Origin: Corynebacterium flavescens
Lineage (GTDB): Bacteria > Actinomycetota > Actinomycetes > Mycobacteriales > Mycobacteriaceae
Reading direction: 5' to 3'
Assembly (NCBI RefSeq): GCF_008693105.1
Contig: NZ_VXKK01000045.1
Coordinates: 1-64,000, forward strand
DNA length: 64,000 nucleotides
The notes below the pieces were generated by a model. That model ran no database searches and was not told the origin of the DNA. It was given only the letters and a program-made list of their open reading frames with translations. Position numbers and translations under genes: made by a program. Position 1 is the first letter of the stretch. Every line of letters begins with the position of its first letter. Shown here piece after piece: positions 17,811-27,165 of this stretch.

Positions 17811-17868
17811 GCTTTAGGGTCCAAGCCCTCAGCCACCTCACATGGCTGGGAGTCCTGGACCCTAAAGC
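17811..17868. repeat. Long perfect-stem hairpin between gabR and rplI
   Basis: GCTTTAGGGTCCA (17811-17823) and TGGACCCTAAAGC (17856-17868) are a perfect 13-base inverted repeat. An inner stem (CAGCCA with TGGCTG, extended by a G-T pair and further pairs) nearly fills the interior, leaving a short loop. It separates two convergent genes, so a bidirectional terminator is the simplest reading, but neither strand has a clear T tract at once after the stem. It could also be the core of a small structured RNA. Confidence 0.6.
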
Positions 17869-17910
17869 AGTGCTGTTGTCTATGGGTCTATATGACCGTC
17901 GCGTTATGCC

Positions 17911-18366
17911 TTACTTGGCAGCTGCGACCGAGAAGTTCACCTTGCCGAGAACGTCAGCGTGCAGCTTAAGCTCAACTTGGTAATTGCCGGTCTTCTTGAC
18001 CAGGCCCTTCGGAAGATCTACGACGCGCTTGTCGAGCTTGGGGCCTCCGGCCTTTTCGACTGCATCGACGATATCGTGTGCCGAGACAGAACCGAAGAGC
18101 TTACCCTTCTCAGAGGTCTTGACCTCCACGGTAACGCCTTCGAGCTGTTCGAGCTGGTTGCGGACCTCACGAGCGTGGTCGAGGTCGCGGATTGCGCGAG
18201 ACTCCTGAGCACGCTTGATGCCCTCGATCTGCTTTTCTGCGCCGCGGGTGGCTACGATAGCCAAACCACGAGGAAGCAGGTAGTTACGTCCGTAGCCGTC
18301 CTTGACCTCAACGACTTCGCCTGGGGCGCCGAGGTTCTCAACGGCAGCGGTGAGGATCAGCTTCAT
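17911..18366 (-). CDS. rplI: 50S ribosomal protein L9
   Basis: A 151-residue L9 with the N-terminal 23S-binding domain ([36 protein letters not shown]), the long connecting helix and the C-terminal domain. The last gene of the rpsF-ssb-rplI cluster on the minus strand. rpsR (S18), which sits in this cluster in many bacteria, is absent, as is usual in corynebacteria. Confidence 0.97.
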   Translation of the reverse strand: MKLILTAAVENLGAPGEVVEVKDGYGRNYLLPRGLAIVATRGAEKQIEGIKRAQESRAIRDLDHAREVRNQLEQLEGVTVEVKTSEKGKLFGSVSAHDIVDAVEKAGGPKLDKRVVDLPKGLVKKTGNYQVELKLHADVLGKVNFSVAAAK

Positions 18367-18422
18367 GATCCCTGCCTTTCAATTGAGTTAGTTATTCAGT
18401 GAATAATAAATGCGTGACAGAT

Positions 18423-18980
18423 TTAGAACGGGGGTTCAGAATCAGCGCCTCCGAAGCCGCCGGCAGGCGGTGCGGAGTTCCACGGATCATTCGAAGGAGC
18501 AGACTGCTGCGGGGCGGACTGGTTTCCACCAAACCCACCTTGGTTGCCGCCACCGTAGTTATTGCCACCTTGCTGCGGCTGCTGGCCACCGCCATAGTTT
18601 CCACCACCCTCACGAGGGTTGCGGTTTACCTGGGCGGAAGCATAACGCAGGGAAGGACCGACCTCATCGACGTCAATCTCGAATACGGTGCGGTTTTCTC
18701 CCTCACGGCTCTGGAAAGAGCGCTGCTTAAGGCGACCAGTCACGATGACGCGCATGCCCTTGGTTAGGGTCTCTGCGACGTTTTCTGCCGCAGTACGCCA
18801 CACATTGCAGGTCAAGAACATGGCCTCGCCGTCTTCCCACTGATTCGTCTGCTTGTTAAAGAAACGAGGGGTCGAAGCTACGCGGAAGTTGGCCACCGCT
18901 GCACCCGCCGGGGTGAAACGGAGCTCTGGGTCGGCGACAACGTTGCCGACCACCGTGATATTGGTATCTCCCTGTGCCAT
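18423..18980 (-). CDS. ssb: Single-stranded DNA-binding protein
   Basis: A 185-residue SSB with an OB fold in the first 115 residues ([20 protein letters not shown] and onward), a Gly/Asn/Gln-rich disordered linker and the acidic C-terminal tip DSEPPF that docks partner proteins. It lies between rpsF and rplI in the conserved cluster and acts in replication and repair. Confidence 0.96.
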   Translation of the reverse strand: MAQGDTNITVVGNVVADPELRFTPAGAAVANFRVASTPRFFNKQTNQWEDGEAMFLTCNVWRTAAENVAETLTKGMRVIVTGRLKQRSFQSREGENRTVFEIDVDEVGPSLRYASAQVNRNPREGGGNYGGGQQPQQGGNNYGGGNQGGFGGNQSAPQQSAPSNDPWNSAPPAGGFGGADSEPPF

Positions 18981-19030
18981 GTCTTTTTACTCCTTATCGG
19001 TTACGTGGTTTCTGTTGAACCCAGTATCCG

Positions 19031-19321
19031 CTATTTGCTGTCGGTGCGCAGAACCTTGGTACGCAGGATGGTGTCGTTCAGGTTCAAACGGCGATCGAGC
19101 TCGAGAACAGAAGCGGACTCGCACTCAAGGTTAACGACGGCGTAGATGCCCTCTTCCTTCTTATCGATCGGGTAGGCAAGACGACGCTTGCTCCACACAT
19201 CGACGTTTTCGACTTTGCCGCCTTCTTTGCGAACACCTTCGAGGAACTTGTCTAGGGACGGGGTTACGGTGCGTTCATCCTGGTTAGGATCCAGAATGAT
19301 CATGACTTCGTAGTGACGCAC
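19031..19321 (-). CDS. rpsF: 30S ribosomal protein S6
   Basis: A 96-residue S6 starting at GTG with [21 protein letters not shown] 19321 is preferred because AGGAGG ends 11 bases before it; in-frame GTG and ATG codons at 19333 and 19330 lie in or directly against that ribosome binding site. First gene of rpsF-ssb-rplI. The gap upstream has no gene; a TTGACG on the minus strand there (about 19400) could be a -35 element, without a clear -10. Confidence 0.93.
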   Translation of the reverse strand: MRHYEVMIILDPNQDERTVTPSLDKFLEGVRKEGGKVENVDVWSKRRLAYPIDKKEEGIYAVVNLECESASVLELDRRLNLNDTILRTKVLRTDSK

Positions 19322-19446
19322 GGACCTCATCACCTCCTATGGTCTAGTAATTGTTTTCGGCCACATCACCTTTGCGGACATGGCAGGAGGGTACGTTGCG
19401 TCAAGCAACTTTTCCACAATAGCGCACGTGAGGGGCGAAAAGAAAT

Positions 19447-19635
19447 CTAAGTGTTCGAGGTCGCGGCGAAAAAGATGGCGGCGGCGACGGGAATCACCGT
19501 GAGGAAGATCAGGGCCGCTATCCCCAACACGAGAGCCGACTTCTTATCACCGTGTTGCTGGAAGCGATAATAGGCCGCCAGCACGCAGAAGAAGCCAAGC
19601 GTGATGGAGACGATTCCGATGATGGTGGTTAGCAT
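19447..19635 (-). CDS. Small two-helix membrane protein
   Basis: A 62-residue protein with two hydrophobic helices (about residues 3-23 and 34-57) joined by a charged turn QQHGDKKS. It begins inside the end of the GT87 gene (7-base overlap), so it is probably translated with it. Family and function are not recognised; the position between the PBP/GT87 pair and rpsF suggests an envelope role at most. Confidence 0.7.
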   Translation of the reverse strand: MLTTIIGIVSITLGFFCVLAAYYRFQQHGDKKSALVLGIAALIFLTVIPVAAAIFFAATSNT

Positions 19636-21053
19636 CGTTGAAACTTTCTTTCTAAGAGAGGATCGGCGCCACGATGAGCCGCGGCCACCTTATCTGAACT
19701 TAGCCCCAGCATCTGCCGGATGATGCAGACAGCGATGGCAATGATGAGGCCGTCGCGGCCAAGGACTGCCAAGTCCAACAGCTCGTGCGGAACCCCGTTG
19801 TTTCCGGCGCCCAGCATATGCCACATGAGTATTGGCCACACCGCGGCGTCGACAAGCATCCAGCTCAACAGGAGGCGCCACCTGGGCAGTGCCAAGACCG
19901 CCGGAATGACCAGCCACAGCGAGTATTGCGGGGACCATACCTTGTTGACCAGGAGAAAGCCGGCGACGATGAGATAGGCCAGCTCCGCTACGCGCGGCTG
20001 GCGTGGCACGAGGATGCCGAAGGCGGCAATGGCGGCACATACCGCAAGGAAAAGGACAATGCCCACTGCATTGAGAACGCTGGGAGGAAGCTCCACCCCC
20101 AGGTTCCGGCTCAGGATGGCGTAGATGGTGGTCCACTCCGCACCGCGGGTTTCGTTGAGGCGATAGAACTCGCGCCACGCTGCGGGATAAGCCAGCGCCA
20201 CCGGCAGGTTGACAGCAAGCCAGGTGAAGGCACAGCTCAAGGCCATCTTTATAAACTCCACCCAGCGCCGATTGCGCCAGGCCACGACGAAGAAGGCGCC
20301 GAGCAAGAACAGTGGCCAGAGCTTGAAGGCCGTGCCTAGACCCAGGAGTGCGCCCGCCCACACGTAGCGGCCGCGCGAGGCGGCAAGCAAGCCGGCAACC
20401 GCGAGAGCAATGGAGGGAATATCCCAGTTGGTGAAGGCGTGGATGATGACCAAGGGGCTCGCGGCAACCAAGATGGTGTCCCAGGCCCTGTTCCCGGTGA
20501 GACGGTAGACCATGGCCAGGACGCCGACCCAGATGCAGGAAAGCACCGCGGCGGTCACCGCGAAGTACCAACCGGCGGCGGGAATGGCGAAAAGCTCCGC
20601 CACGGGATAGGTCGCGCGAGAAATCCAGCCCATCAGACCTTGGAAGAGCCCGGCTAAAACGGGGTACTCCATGTAGCGGGTGACATCACCCTCTTGCCAG
20701 GAAAAGGCATAAGGGAAGCCGCCTTGATCCATGCCGCGCCCGCCGTAGAGCGGGATGATATCGCTGTAGCAAAAGGAGGTGTAGTTGCGGTTTCCGTCCC
20801 AGTTGAGCAGGATGGCACCGTCCTCGCCACGGCGGCCCCCTGCGCAATTGGCTTTGCTTAGGAATCCGAGGGCGAGAAAGCTCCAGCCCACCGCGATGAT
20901 GACGCGCAGGGGCGTCCACCACCGCGCCCGGCCCACGCGTGCGTGGGTGCCCATCCTTCCCCCGAGAAACTCGATGACCCCGCGGGCGATGGGTTCCGCT
21001 GCGGCCGGCACCCGGTTAGCTGGGCTAATGCTGGCGGGCGACGGCTTGGTCAC
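19629..21053 (-). CDS. GT87-type polyprenol-dependent glycosyltransferase
   Basis: The 474-residue protein has about ten to twelve membrane helices and the DUF2029/GT87 layout, with a luminal acidic region after helix 1. This is the family of PimE and related alpha-1,2-mannosyltransferases, which use polyprenyl-phosphate mannose to build lipoglycans. The equivalent gene sits in the same place beside the bifunctional PBP gene in mycobacteria. The start lies 13 bases after the PBP stop. The exact acceptor is unknown. Confidence 0.82.
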   Translation of the reverse strand: MTKPSPASISPANRVPAAAEPIARGVIEFLGGRMGTHARVGRARWWTPLRVIIAVGWSFLALGFLSKANCAGGRRGEDGAILLNWDGNRNYTSFCYSDIIPLYGGRGMDQGGFPYAFSWQEGDVTRYMEYPVLAGLFQGLMGWISRATYPVAELFAIPAAGWYFAVTAAVLSCIWVGVLAMVYRLTGNRAWDTILVAASPLVIIHAFTNWDIPSIALAVAGLLAASRGRYVWAGALLGLGTAFKLWPLFLLGAFFVVAWRNRRWVEFIKMALSCAFTWLAVNLPVALAYPAAWREFYRLNETRGAEWTTIYAILSRNLGVELPPSVLNAVGIVLFLAVCAAIAAFGILVPRQPRVAELAYLIVAGFLLVNKVWSPQYSLWLVIPAVLALPRWRLLLSWMLVDAAVWPILMWHMLGAGNNGVPHELLDLAVLGRDGLIIAIAVCIIRQMLGLSSDKVAAAHRGADPLLERKFQRC

Positions 21054-21065
21054 GAGGTTGCGCTC

Positions 21066-23249
21066 CTATCGGAAGAGATCTTGCAAGTTTCCCTGGGGTA
21101 TGAGGTCCTCGATCGAGGGCGCCTCCGGAGCCGGGGGCAGCGGGTTCTCCGGCAGCTCGGGGAGGGGATTCTCCGCCGGCGGGGCACTCTCTTCCGCAGG
21201 AGGCTCCGCGGGAGTGCTCTCTGCGGGGGTCTGGGCGCCGGCATTGCCACCGGTGGAGGGGCTCGAAGGCGTAGGCGTGTAGTAGTAGCCGCTGCCCGGG
21301 CTTCCCTTGCCGTAGCGAACCGGATAGGCCTGCGGGAAGGTCTCGAAGTCCGAGTTAGCCAGGGAGTTATCGAGAACGTACTTCCAGATCTGGGTGGGCG
21401 AGTTGGAGCCGTACATGATTCCGCCCGAAGAGTTGAAGATGGCGGAGGTGTTATCGGCGGTGCCGACCCATACCGCGCTGGCAAGCTGCGGGGTGGCACC
21501 AATCATCCAGGCATCCTTGTTGTTGCCGGTGTTGCCTAGCTGCGTGGTGCCGGTCTTAGCAGCAGACTGCCTTCCGCCCGCCAAGGCACCATTAGACCAA
21601 GCGGCGATAGGCTCCATGGCGGAGATGACATTGTTGGCAACGTTGGCCGAGACGCGGCGCTCACCATCATCGTTGGGGTGCTCGTAGAGCACCTCTCCGA
21701 AGTTATTCTCTACCTTCTGCACGAAGTGCGGACTGTGCCAGACACCCTGGTTAGCCAAGGTGGCCATTGCCGTTGCCATATCCAGAGGGCGGGACTGGTA
21801 CTGGCCCAGCACGATTCCCTCGAAAGGAGTCTGGCCATGCTCGGTCAGGGTGTCATCGATGCCGGGCAGGGACTTGGCAATGCCGAGTGCGTGCGCCATG
21901 TCGGCGGTGTCTTGGGTCTTGTTCTCCAAATCATCCTGGAGACGCAGGAAGGAAGTGTTGTAGGACTTCTTCAAAGCCTCCGCAATGGAGCAGCTACCGC
22001 AGCCCGTATCCACGTTGGTGACAACCTGAGAACCGGGCAGTTGATAAGGCTCAGAGGAATAAGGCGTATCAAGGCTAATTCCCTGCTGCAACGCCGCGGC
22101 CAAGGTCATCACCTTGAATATCGAACCGGTCTGCAGCGGCGAGTTGGCGTAGTCCCAGCCCGTTGCGTCATGCCCGCCGAAGTAGCCGCGCACAGCGCCG
22201 GTGCGTGGATCGATGGTCACGGAGGCCGCACGGGCATCATCCTGCAGGGAATTAAGCTGCGCATCGACCGCGTCGATGGTGGACTGCTGGACGTTCATGT
22301 CGATCGTCGTAGTGATCTTCAGACCGCCGGTTGCGACCTGATCCTCGGAAATACCGACGCTGGCCAGCTCGTTGATGACCTGGTTCTTAATGTGCCCATT
22401 GGCACCAGGTGCCTCGGAATAGGCGGAGTACTCGGCAGGATCACGCGTTTCCGGGAACACCATGGCGTTGCGCTGTGCGGGATCCAGTACTCCGGTCTCC
22501 ACCAGCCCGTCGAGCACGTAGTTCCAGCGCGCTTCGGAACTCTCCCTGTCTACCCAAGGATCAAGCACCGACGGGGACTGGATGACCCCGGCGAGCAAGG
22601 CACCTTCCTCCACCGTGAGGTCCTTGGCATCCTTGTTGAAGTAGGCATTCGATGCCGCCTGGATGCCGTAGGCATTGCGTCCAAAGTAGACCGTGTTGAG
22701 GTAGGCGTTGAGGATGTCTTCCTTAGACCATTCGTGAGTCATCTTGATGGAATAGATAAGCTCGCGAACCTTGCGCACGTAGGAGTACTCATCACCCACG
22801 AGGGTGTTCTTGACGTACTGCTGCGTGATGGTCGAGCCACCGCCGGCGCTGGAATCACCGGTGAGCTTGCCCAACACAGCGCGGCCGAGACCAGTGAAGG
22901 AGAAACCGGAGTTGGTCCAAAACTCACGGTCCTCTGCCGCCAGGACGGAGCTTTCCACGTAGTCCGGAATATCTTGGAGACCAACCTGGGTACGGTTGCC
23001 CTCCGGCGGGACGAGGCGCGCCAGCTGCGTGGTGCCATCACCCGCGTAGATGGTGGAAACCTGGTTGCTGACCAGGTCCTTAGGCTCGGGCACCTGGTAC
23101 TGGGAATAGGCATAAGCAAAAAGGCCACCCGGTATGGCCACGAGTGCCAAAACGATCACCAGGAGGATGATCGGCCACCGTCGCTTCTTCCGTGCCTTAG
23201 ACTTCGTGCTCTTGCGCCGCGATTGCGCCGCTGCTTCCTTTTCGGTCAC
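21066..23249 (-). CDS. Bifunctional class A penicillin-binding protein
   Basis: A 727-residue class A PBP: a basic cytoplasmic tail, one membrane anchor (about residues 27-49), a GT51 transglycosylase domain with AAEDREFW (about 107) and GGSTITQQYVKN (about 147), and a transpeptidase domain with SIFK (SxxK, about 385), SYN (SxN, about 437) and KTGTT (about 565). The tail is a Pro/Glu-rich stretch of about 70 residues. It polymerises and cross-links peptidoglycan. Position and architecture match mycobacterial PonA1; in corynebacteria it would be PBP1a or PBP1b. Confidence 0.93.
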   Translation of the reverse strand: MTEKEAAAQSRRKSTKSKARKKRRWPIILLVIVLALVAIPGGLFAYAYSQYQVPEPKDLVSNQVSTIYAGDGTTQLARLVPPEGNRTQVGLQDIPDYVESSVLAAEDREFWTNSGFSFTGLGRAVLGKLTGDSSAGGGSTITQQYVKNTLVGDEYSYVRKVRELIYSIKMTHEWSKEDILNAYLNTVYFGRNAYGIQAASNAYFNKDAKDLTVEEGALLAGVIQSPSVLDPWVDRESSEARWNYVLDGLVETGVLDPAQRNAMVFPETRDPAEYSAYSEAPGANGHIKNQVINELASVGISEDQVATGGLKITTTIDMNVQQSTIDAVDAQLNSLQDDARAASVTIDPRTGAVRGYFGGHDATGWDYANSPLQTGSIFKVMTLAAALQQGISLDTPYSSEPYQLPGSQVVTNVDTGCGSCSIAEALKKSYNTSFLRLQDDLENKTQDTADMAHALGIAKSLPGIDDTLTEHGQTPFEGIVLGQYQSRPLDMATAMATLANQGVWHSPHFVQKVENNFGEVLYEHPNDDGERRVSANVANNVISAMEPIAAWSNGALAGGRQSAAKTGTTQLGNTGNNKDAWMIGATPQLASAVWVGTADNTSAIFNSSGGIMYGSNSPTQIWKYVLDNSLANSDFETFPQAYPVRYGKGSPGSGYYYTPTPSSPSTGGNAGAQTPAESTPAEPPAEESAPPAENPLPELPENPLPPAPEAPSIEDLIPQGNLQDLFR

Positions 23250-23324
23250 TGTTTCGTGTCCTCATTCATTAACGGAACAAACTTAAATACCTGCAGCTTA
23301 CTTCCTCCACCAGCATGGGAAAAA

Positions 23325-23693
23325 CTAACACGCAGCATAGGCGGTGGCTGCGGTGAGCAAATGGTTCCAGTGACAGGCCGGGCAGACCTCTACCTCGTGC
23401 ACCGTGAACTCGATTCCCTCCGCGACCATCCCGGCGATTTCTTCCTCGCTGCGCGCGCTGCCCGCACGCCGGCCCAGGGAGGAACCATAAACCCACAGCG
23501 TCAGCCGCAAGGGCTGCCCGCACACGGGACAGGCCCTATCCATGGTCACCCCGTGGTGACGAGCGGCTGCGCGCAACAAGAAATCGGCATCACACACATC
23601 CTCACGCTGCAATTGGCCTAGGCGCAGCTGCCGCAGGTGTTGCGCGCGTTCCCATTCGTAGGAGACAACGTGCTTATAGGCAACAGAATTCAT
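23325..23693 (-). CDS. DUF5318 protein
   Basis: A 122-residue cytoplasmic protein with a CPVCGQPLRL element (about residues 35-44) and a second Cys pair region (VCPACHWNH, about 102-110), suggesting a zinc ribbon. It lies directly upstream of the PBP gene in the same direction, a pairing conserved in Corynebacteriales. Function is unknown. Confidence 0.83.
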   Translation of the reverse strand: MNSVAYKHVVSYEWERAQHLRQLRLGQLQREDVCDADFLLRAAARHHGVTMDRACPVCGQPLRLTLWVYGSSLGRRAGSARSEEEIAGMVAEGIEFTVHEVEVCPACHWNHLLTAATAYAAC

Positions 23694-23781
23694 CGTGTCG
23701 AGTCTATCGAGTCCTTCTTTATCGATCCACCTTGCTCCTTTGGCCCCAGCCCATCATTTTTTGCTTAACCTCGTGCTTTGG

Positions 23782-23815
23782 GGCAGGTGACGCCGCATCG
23801 AGTACGGCACCTGCC
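23782..23815 (+). other. Hairpin in the ino1 leader
   Basis: GGCAGGT (23782-23788) pairs with ACCTGCC (23809-23815), and inside it GCCG pairs with CGGC, leaving a nine-base loop and a three-base bulge. The hairpin ends 37 bases before the ino1 start, so it could be an operator, part of the 5' UTR or an attenuator. It does not look like a known riboswitch. Confidence 0.45.
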
Positions 23816-23852
23816 ACAGAGTTTTAAGAAAGCCAATCAAGGAGTTTGAGCG

Positions 23853-24941
23853 TTGTCAGGAAAAGTAAAAGTAGCGATCGTAGGCGTGGGTAACTGCGCC
23901 ACCTCCCTCATCCAGGGCGTGGAGTTCTACCGCGACGCCGATGCCAGCGCGCGCATCCCCGGCCTCATGCACGCCACCTTCGGCGACTACCACGTTGGCG
24001 ATGTCGAGTTCGTCGCGGCTTTCGACGTCGACGCAGACAAGGTGGGCAAGGATCTGGGTGAGGCCACCCGTTCCTCCCGCAACTGCACCATCACCATCGC
24101 CGAGGTCCCCGAGCTGGGCGTGGAAGTCCAGCGCGGCCCCACAAAGGACGGACTAGGTTCCTACTATCGCGATTCGATTGAGGAATCGGATGCCGCGCCG
24201 GTCGATGTCGCCGCTGCCCTGCGCGCGGCGGGCGCCGAGGTCGTTGTCTCCTACCTCCCGGTGGGCTCGGAGGAGGCCGATAAGTTCTACGCCCAGGCCG
24301 CCATCGACGCCGGCTGCGCCTTCGTCAACGCTCTCCCCGTGTTCATCGCCTCCGATCCCGAGTGGGCGCAGAAGTTTGTCGACGCCGGGCTACCCATTGT
24401 GGGCGACGACATCAAGTCCCAGGTGGGAGCCACCATCACCCACCGCGTCCTAGCCAAGCTCTTCGAGGATCGCGGCGTCCGCCTCGACCGCACGATGCAG
24501 CTCAACGTGGGCGGCAACATGGACTTCAAGAACATGCTCGAGCGCAACCGCCTGGAGTCGAAGAAGATCTCCAAGACCCAGGCTGTGACCTCTAACCTGC
24601 ATGACTCTCCGCTGGCTGGCAAGATCCAAGACCGCAACGTGCACATCGGCCCCTCCGATTATGTGCCCTGGCTCGATGACCGCAAGTGGGCCTATGTGCG
24701 CTTGGAGGGCTCCGCCTTCGGCGAGGTGCCGCTTAACCTCGAGTACAAGCTGGAGGTCTGGGACTCCCCTAACTCCGCCGGCATTATTATCGACGCCGTT
24801 CGCGCCGCCAAGATTGCACTCGACCGCGGTCTGGCAGGACCGATCCTGCCGGCTAGCGCCTACCTGATGAAGTCCCCACCGGTCCAGATGGCCGATGAGG
24901 ACGCCCGCGCGGAGCTCGAGCGCTTCATCTTGGGTTCCTAA
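23853..24941 (+). CDS. ino1: Inositol-3-phosphate synthase
   Basis: A 362-residue actinobacterial myo-inositol-phosphate synthase: Rossmann motif [10 protein letters not shown] (about residues 10-19), [12 protein letters not shown] with the catalytic Lys (about 188-199) and the family block [12 protein letters not shown]. It turns glucose 6-phosphate into inositol 3-phosphate for phosphatidylinositol, lipoglycans and mycothiol. The start is TTG behind AAGGAG. It is the short form of the enzyme, normal in this group. Confidence 0.95.
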   Translation: MSGKVKVAIVGVGNCATSLIQGVEFYRDADASARIPGLMHATFGDYHVGDVEFVAAFDVDADKVGKDLGEATRSSRNCTITIAEVPELGVEVQRGPTKDGLGSYYRDSIEESDAAPVDVAAALRAAGAEVVVSYLPVGSEEADKFYAQAAIDAGCAFVNALPVFIASDPEWAQKFVDAGLPIVGDDIKSQVGATITHRVLAKLFEDRGVRLDRTMQLNVGGNMDFKNMLERNRLESKKISKTQAVTSNLHDSPLAGKIQDRNVHIGPSDYVPWLDDRKWAYVRLEGSAFGEVPLNLEYKLEVWDSPNSAGIIIDAVRAAKIALDRGLAGPILPASAYLMKSPPVQMADEDARAELERFILGS

Positions 24942-24955
24942 GAAGCACCTACGCA

Positions 24956-25020
24956 CCCCCATGGAAAGATTATTTGCCTCTCAAAAGGAAAATTTTTAAT
25001 AACCTAACTACCCATGGGGG
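24956..25020 (+). promoter_or_regulatory. marR promoter flanked by inverted-repeat arms
   Basis: TTGCCT (24974-24979), a 17-base spacer and TAATAA (24997-25002) make a good promoter for the MarR gene. CCCCCATGG (24956-24964) and CCATGGGGG (25012-25020) are a perfect nine-base inverted repeat with one arm upstream of the -35 and the other near the transcription start. This layout suits autoregulation by a dimeric repressor. Confidence 0.6.
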
Positions 25021-25044
25021 CCTGTGCCAGTTAAACTGCAGTGC

Positions 25045-25524
25045 ATGAGTGAACGAGCTGCGGATTCCCCCTCCAATTATGATGACGCCCTCGACGTCGC
25101 GCGCCATATCCAGCCTGCACTTAATAAGCTGCTGCTGATTTTCCAACGCACGGCTGAGGGCACCTCGCTGACCACCTCGCAGGTCTCTATCATGAATCAA
25201 TTGCGTCTGCGCGGCCCATCCCGGGTGAGCACCATCGCCGCCGCGGAGCTCATCCGCATGCCCACCGCATCGAACGCGCTGTACCAATTGGAGCGCCAAG
25301 GATTTGTTGAGCGTCATCGCGATAAGAAGGATCGCCGCGGCGTGTTGGTCGCCCTGACAGAGCGCGGGGAATCTGAGCTCGATCTGGTCTCCCAGCAGCG
25401 TGCGGAGGCACTGGCCGCAATCCTATGCTGGCTGGAACCCGAAGAACTTGAGGGGGCCCGCGAAGTCGGCGGCCTCATCTCGAAGCTGGCGGAAGTCTAC
25501 CGTCCCAGCATGACCAAGGAGTAG
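25045..25524 (+). CDS. MarR-family regulator
   Basis: A 159-residue winged-helix protein with recognition segment ELIRMPTASNALYQLERQGFVERH and the wing RDKKDRRGVLVALTERG. It lies directly after ino1 in the same direction but has its own promoter. Target genes are unknown; self-regulation is likely from the promoter layout. A GTG at 25024 is an alternative start; neither has a strong ribosome binding site. Confidence 0.87.
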   Translation: MSERAADSPSNYDDALDVARHIQPALNKLLLIFQRTAEGTSLTTSQVSIMNQLRLRGPSRVSTIAAAELIRMPTASNALYQLERQGFVERHRDKKDRRGVLVALTERGESELDLVSQQRAEALAAILCWLEPEELEGAREVGGLISKLAEVYRPSMTKE

Positions 25525-25676
25525 CTCTAGCGTGGCAGAGCCATCATTGGCATTAAACACAGCTTATAAGTCGGAATTTCTTTCTTCTTCACCCTAATGC
25601 GATAATGGGGCAAGACTTTGTTCATCTTCCTCGTTCACCCCACCACTTCTTCACCTCTTCCTAGGTGCTTGCATTA

Positions 25677-26672
25677 ATGGCAAAGAAAAACACTGACACC
25701 GCCCCCGCATTTCTCCTCCAGAAGGATCCCGGCGCTCCCATCAGGATTCTCGTTTCGTGGAGCCCGCATTCCACCGGGAATGAGGCGATAGAATTCGCCG
25801 CGTGGTTAGGGCGCACCATGCCCATTCAGGTGCGCGTAGTCTCCACGCTCTTTCAGCCTTGGGGCTCCACCTCCTTCTCGAAGCTCGGCGGGAAGTATAA
25901 GAAGTGGTTCAAAGCGGAGGCAGCTGCCTGCGATGAAACGGTGCGCCATGAGCTCACCGCCGCAGGCATAGACCAGAAGTATTGGGACAAAAAGCCCTCC
26001 GTATTGGTGGACGGACCCTCGCGGCCGAACCTCCTCACGGAGATGGCCGCGGACTTCGGGGCAGATGCCATTTTGCTCGGCCCCAACCAAGCCGCCCCCA
26101 AGGGCCGCTTCTTCGCAGGATCTACAGCGGATACGCTGTTGCACTATTCACCTGTCCCGCTCGGGCTAGTCCCGCGTGGCATCAAGCTCTCCAAGCACGG
26201 CGTGACGCGGGTTAACTTCGCCCTCACGGATCGCAGCGAACTCGGTGGCGACAATGATCGCGCCGACAACGAGAAGAACTCCCTGCTCGCCGCAGCTCAT
26301 CTCGCGGATAGCTGGAATACCCCGCTACGCATTCTGGCCTTCTCCGCCAACGGACTCTTCCAAACCCCGCTCCACGATAAGATCGACATTTCCAAGCTTG
26401 CCTCGGAGTGGCGGGAGGATTCGCTGTCCATGCTCGATCGCGCGCGCGATTGCGTCCTCGATGCCTTCCCCCAGCTAGAGGTCACCTCCGCCATCGGCAC
26501 CGGCAGCGGCTGGGGCGGCGCGGTCGACGCCCTGAAGTGGAAGAAGGGCGATCTAGTCTGCCTTGCCTCGGTGCCCCAAGGAGCCTTGGCCCGCGTATTC
26601 CTCGGATCTACCGCCACCGCACTCCTCCCGCACATGCGGGTGCCGGTTCTCGTTCGTCCGTGTTATAGCTAA
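25677..26672 (+). CDS. Universal stress protein, two Usp domains
   Basis: A 331-residue protein with two Usp-like halves (about 18-165 and 175-330). The first half begins [11 protein letters not shown]; both end with segments resembling the ATP-loop region ([20 protein letters not shown] and [20 protein letters not shown]). It is a cytoplasmic stress protein of unknown mechanism. ATG 25677 is used; TTG 25665 is possible. Confidence 0.85.
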   Translation: MAKKNTDTAPAFLLQKDPGAPIRILVSWSPHSTGNEAIEFAAWLGRTMPIQVRVVSTLFQPWGSTSFSKLGGKYKKWFKAEAAACDETVRHELTAAGIDQKYWDKKPSVLVDGPSRPNLLTEMAADFGADAILLGPNQAAPKGRFFAGSTADTLLHYSPVPLGLVPRGIKLSKHGVTRVNFALTDRSELGGDNDRADNEKNSLLAAAHLADSWNTPLRILAFSANGLFQTPLHDKIDISKLASEWREDSLSMLDRARDCVLDAFPQLEVTSAIGTGSGWGGAVDALKWKKGDLVCLASVPQGALARVFLGSTATALLPHMRVPVLVRPCYS

Positions 26673-26682
26673 CATCGATCCC

Positions 26683-27165
26683 ATGACTTCGAAACGCAAT
26701 CGGGAGCACCCCGAAAACGATCTGACCTCAGACGCAGACTATTCCAACCTGCGCCGGCCAGAGCCGCATAGTTTCGATGAATTAGCCGATCAGCCCGATC
26801 CCCTGCAGGTGGCTGAGGCCAACCGCAAGTCCACCCGCCAGGCCATCGTGTTCATGACTGTCTCGCTTGTTGCTTCAGCAGTTTTTGCCTTTGTCCTAGC
26901 CATCATCATGCGGCTCATCGGCGGCCCGCTGTGTGAGAGCGGGGAGGCCGTGTGGCTGTGCTCGACTACTCAGCGCAACGCGTGGGCGATTCTGACCCTA
27001 GTCATTCCGCTGGCGGCAATGGTAGGTGATGCCATCATCATGGTGATTAAGCTGCGCCGCTACTTGCGCTGGCGCGCATGGATGGGCATCTTCTGGGTCC
27101 TCGCCTTCAACTTCATGATCTGGACCATCAACAACATCCAGCTGGCGATAGGACCCGCCCTCTAA
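26683..27165 (+). CDS. Three-helix membrane protein, function unknown
   Basis: A 160-residue protein with a charged N-terminal 60 residues and three hydrophobic helices (about 63-85, 104-124 and 135-155). A pair of Cys (about 87 and 96) lies in the loop after the first helix and could form a disulfide outside. It starts 11 bases after the stress-protein stop, so both are probably one transcript. It ends overlapping trhO by four bases, tail to tail. Not recognised beyond an actinobacterial hypothetical. Confidence 0.8.
   Translation: MTSKRNREHPENDLTSDADYSNLRRPEPHSFDELADQPDPLQVAEANRKSTRQAIVFMTVSLVASAVFAFVLAIIMRLIGGPLCESGEAVWLCSTTQRNAWAILTLVIPLAAMVGDAIIMVIKLRRYLRWRAWMGIFWVLAFNFMIWTINNIQLAIGPAL

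Noticed and set aside
21678..23621. A 647-codon open frame on the plus strand opposite the PBP and DUF5318 genes
   Set aside because: The minus strand carries the full PBP motifs; the plus-strand frame is open only through GC-rich codon bias and shows no family pattern.
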